Assembly (NCBI GenBank): GCA_025642065.1
Contig: JAODUP010000582.1
Span: forward strand, 317,501 to 381,500
Reading direction: 5' to 3'
Length of the DNA stretch: 64,000 nt
Source: Paralvinella palmiformis
Lineage: Eukaryota > Annelida > Polychaeta > Terebellida > Alvinellidae
This document shows, in pieces, positions 61,101 through 64,000 of this stretch. The notes under the pieces are model-generated. The model was not told where the DNA came from. It searched no databases and saw only the letters and a list, made by a program, of their open reading frames with translations. The translations under genes and the position numbers were made by a program. Within the stretch, counting starts at the first letter, position 1. Every line of letters starts with the position of its first letter.

Positions 61101-63728
61101 AACAACAAGATGCATCATGTATAGAGTGACTTTAGTCAGGTAAGTTCTATGTAATATATACAAGAAATACAGTTTATAAACTCACTCTAGGTTGGAATGG
61201 GGTTGAAATCACATAATATTGCTATCTCAAAGCTTATGTAATCTTGAAGGTGATTATGATTACATTTGCCAAGTAATTGATTACATTGCATCTAGAAATA
61301 ATGATTGTGATTACTTGATTTCATGTACTCGATTACAGTTACCCCATACCTGATATATATATATATATATATATTACTGTTAATTTATAAAAACATTTAA
61401 ATTGATAACCAGATCAATGTTAGGCAAATGACAATGTCTTCTTCCAGTTAGAGATGTCTATGACTATTTCCGTGCCATTGTGCAGAAGGATGAAAGAAGT
61501 GAAAGGGCATTAGAACTGACGGCTGATGCGGTGAAGCTTAATTCAGCAAATTACACAGTATGGTAAGAACATGGGTTAACAATGGTGAATTTTGTGCGCG
61601 CGCATGCATGCATACCTTCTTAGCGTACATTAGCAATGTTTCCTGAAGGTTTTTAGTTGGCTTATTTGTTTTAGTGCTAAGGTTTCAGGATTACTCTATG
61701 CTATATAATATATATTTTACTCTTCGTAATATTTCCTCACTGATGACAGTTATTTACATTCCAGGCATTTCCGTCGTTTGTGTCTGAAGGCTCTAAACAA
61801 AGATCTTTGGCCGGAGTTGGATATGATCTCTAAAATGATCGAAAGTCATCCAAAGAACTATCAAGTCTGGTCAGTTGTTGTCAATTTTATGATTTAACAT
61901 TGAACCATATATTACAACCATCTGTTAAGGTGATTTTTTTTAATTGACAATTTTTGTGTCTGTATTTAGCTATCGTTGCTATACATACATTTCGATGTCT
62001 CATGATATTAATTGTTGCCATTATTCAAAGTTAGCCAAAGCACGTTTCCATTGTGACAATACATTTGGTTAAGTGGGGCTAGCAAATCTGAAGAAGAAAA
62101 AACCTTGTATTAATGGAAAAAAAACTATTTGGGTAACCAGTATGTGATATGTTGTAATGGCTCAATGGTTAACCAAGGTGGTCTGGAAAATGGGATGACC
62201 ACATTTTAAATACAGCAGCTGGTTAGTGGCACTAATAAATATGCTTATAAATGGTGCCAGCAGGCAGGATACTTCTCAGGTAGTAGAAGGTAGTGGTGGC
62301 TCGTACAGCCCATACAGCAGGGTTAAGTAAGCCCAGAGTAGACTTTTTTTGTGATAGTGCAGTGGTGAGAGCACTGCAATTCAAACCTTCAGACTGTGTG
62401 TTCATATGAAACTCATAGCTGGATTTGTGAGATGTTCCTTCCCCCCCTACCGAAAAATGCAAGATGAAGGCTGTTTCCATTGGATGTCAAGAGTTTCAAA
62501 GCATACATGATGATTCTTGGCTATGCGGAAAGCTGGAAGAATATGGTTATCCAATAATGATACCACAGCAGAAGCTGGAGATAATCAGGGTGGGGAGCGA
62601 GGACCACAAGATTACATGTTTTGTTCAATTTTGATGGAAAGCTAGAAGTTTGGATGGGTCTATAAAATTGAAAAAAAACTTTTTCATAATTTTTAAGCTG
62701 GAATCAATTAACCTGCACCAGAATTCGACTAATCATGCCAAATCCATTGTGAATGCAAAGGACAATGTGTACTACTAAAGCTCACAAAATAATATGCCAC
62801 TTAAATAGCAGCAACTTGGAAAAACTGACAAAATTATTTATTAATTTCCATGGCTTGGCACTGCATTGAGAAATTAATCCTTGGATGAGTTTCGACCTCT
62901 TGATAGGACTGATCGTGTGACCCTTGGCACTAAGTGCTTAACATCTAGACCACCGGAGCTCACCAGTACTGTTGCCATGTTGGAGAGATTGAAAGTTGCA
63001 GATGAGATCAAAGATATCAACTTTATCTCCATACTCAGTGATGGCTCCATCGATTCATCCACAACGGAACAAGAACTGTTCTATTTATGGTACATCGTAA
63101 ATGGTACACCCGTTGTCAGATTTGTGGCCAGTATCCATGTGGAAAGGGGTGATTCAATCTCTATCTTCAAAGCAATGCAGAAGGGTCTCGGTTATTTGGA
63201 AATACCATGGACTCTGGCTTCATCAAAACTGGTTGGTTTGAGGTGTGAGGGTGCATCTGTCATGAATCACTCTCAAAAGGTCCAATCCAAAATTTTCTTG
63301 GGGGCTTATAGCACCCCCTGTGGCATTTGGCTCGCTAGTCGCTCCACTCCATTTTCAGGGCCAGTAACTTTTGAAAGTTAGTGACCCTGTTCGACTGCTA
63401 ACTTATTTGTCCCAATCTGTGCCCCTGCTAAATTATGCCATTAAAATAATAAAAACGTGATTGTGGTCATCTATATTAAATAGTCCATTTCTTCTTAAAT
63501 CCTATTATTTACAAATTTGGACTGGATAATTGGTATAGATATATTTAGTATATATCTGTAACTAATATAAATTGACTCATATATTGATAACACTAGACAG
63601 ACTCTTCCTTGTTGCAGGCATCATAGGATGGTCGTGGTTGAGTGGCTGAATGATGCATCTCGGGAATTGGACTTCACTCAGAAGATACTAAAAATGGATG
63701 CCAAAAATTATCATGCTTGGCAGCACAG
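58142..63728 (+). CDS. FNTA: Protein farnesyl/geranylgeranyltransferase type-1 subunit alpha (first four exons; runs off window)
   Basis: Exons 58142-58283, 61448-61562, 61765-61869, 63618-63728, phases 1, 2, 2, 2; the gene continues beyond 64000. Exon 1 encodes [20 protein letters not shown] and [12 protein letters not shown]. Exon 2 encodes [20 protein letters not shown] and NSANYTVW. Exons 3 and 4 encode [10 protein letters not shown]...HPKNYQVW and [10 protein letters not shown]...[11 protein letters not shown], the PPTA tetratricopeptide-like repeats with their NY-(T/Q/H)-(V/A)W-(H/Q)-(F/H)-R pattern. FNTA pairs with FNTB or PGGT1B in the cytosol to attach farnesyl or geranylgeranyl groups to CaaX proteins. 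The reading frame of exon 1 has no in-frame ATG: the ATG at 58142 is one base out of frame, while the frame itself is open from 58073 after a TAG. Intron 1 (3.2 kb) holds an hAT MITE, intron 3 a SINE head and hAT fragment. Confidence 0.93.
58284..60875. other. FNTA intron 1, left part: no gene; one 53-bp direct repeat pair
   Basis: Exon-like frames are absent. A 53-bp segment at 59353-59405 (TACCTGTGTTTTCCTATTTA...) recurs at 60332-60384 with 3 mismatches. A GGGGCAGGG-type short G-rich repeat occurs at 60432-60510. Confidence 0.6.
60876..61352. mobile_element. Short hAT-like MITE in FNTA intron 1
   Basis: The left end CAGGCATGGGG and right end CCCCATACCTG are inverted copies. Subterminal GATTAC/GTAATC words recur inward on both sides. 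The flanks read ATATATAT on both sides, which fits an 8-bp hAT duplication, although the site is itself an AT repeat. The 477-bp interior has no coding potential. Confidence 0.75.
62866..62965 (-). mobile_element. tRNA-derived SINE, family 2, 5' head fragment
   Basis: Minus strand reads GAGCTCCGGTGGTCTAGATG, then the GCACTTAGTGCCAAGGGTCA segment, and stops within ATTAATTTCTC. It abuts the hAT-derived fragment at 62970. Confidence 0.8.
62970..63280 (+). pseudogene. hAT transposase-derived fragment (ZNF862-like) in FNTA intron 3
   Basis: The open frame reads [20 protein letters not shown], then [19 protein letters not shown] and [12 protein letters not shown]. This matches the DGSTD / GxGxDGASVM blocks of hAT-derived proteins of the ZNF862 type. 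The upstream part of the same frame (62881-62965) is the head of an antisense SINE, so the continuous frame is an accident of insertion. No zinc finger or C-terminal dimerisation domain is present; it is a fragment. Confidence 0.7.
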
Positions 63729-64000
63729 GTATATAATGGGTAATAGGGTTGCTGTTTAGGGCATTGTCAGTTGAAATGTGACTTATTTAAACAAAATGGT
63801 TATTAATACAAAAATATGACAACAGTGCATCATTATTAATGGGTTGTACTGGACCTTCACAGTCTGGCAGCAATTGACTGTTGTGCTGTAAATGTAATAT
63901 GGTGACTCATTTGTTATTCACATTAAAATTGTGCTGATTAAAGGGTACCTCCAGCAGTCATAATAATATGAACAATTATAATCTAGTGTGTTACTGTTAG

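Overview
This is a eukaryotic, intron-rich, AT-rich animal genome window. All four genes read on the + strand, with GT-AG introns, short exons and AATAAA signals. The sequence is crowded with microsatellites, tRNA-derived SINEs, hAT-type elements, and LINE and Penelope remnants. The gene content and repeat style suggest a marine invertebrate, probably a lophotrochozoan such as a mollusc. That placement is inference; nothing here fixes the species.

Layout. (1) 1-8395: intergenic, with no gene seen; microsatellites and one SINE. (2) 8396-32652: a complete TRPM2-type cation channel, which I assembled as 35 coding exons (5142 nt, 1713 residues) with one consistent reading frame. It has the TRPM homology region, six transmembrane segments, a C-terminal coiled coil and a C-terminal NUDT9-homology (Nudix-like) domain. 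The Nudix box has lost its catalytic glutamates. (3) 32653-39261: intergenic repeats, including two ~350 bp SINEs, a 40-bp tandem repeat and a long (TAG)n tract. (4) 39262-42662: a four-exon claudin/PMP22-type tetraspan gene. Its last intron carries a ~0.85 kb 21-bp minisatellite, and its last exon starts at one of two duplicated 3' splice sites. (5) 42663-48764: a 118-bp tandem repeat, a possible MULE fragment, a decayed hAT transposase and more SINEs. (6) 48765-54758: a seven-exon type I membrane protein (signal peptide, beta-rich ectodomain, Thr-rich stalk, one TM, Tyr-containing tail). It has an apparent frameshift in exon 3 and an antisense Penelope-like element in intron 1. (7) 54759-58072: antisense LINE fragments. 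(8) about 58142 to the window edge: the first four exons of the protein farnesyl/geranylgeranyltransferase alpha subunit (FNTA), which runs off the end.

The four genes do not look functionally linked. The points most worth following are the catalytically degenerate Nudix domain on a TRPM2 channel, a possible read-through isoform that would drop that domain, the duplicated splice acceptor in the tetraspan gene, and the frameshifted receptor-like gene. Splice junctions were read by eye from phase and consensus. No alignment, RNA or database search was possible.
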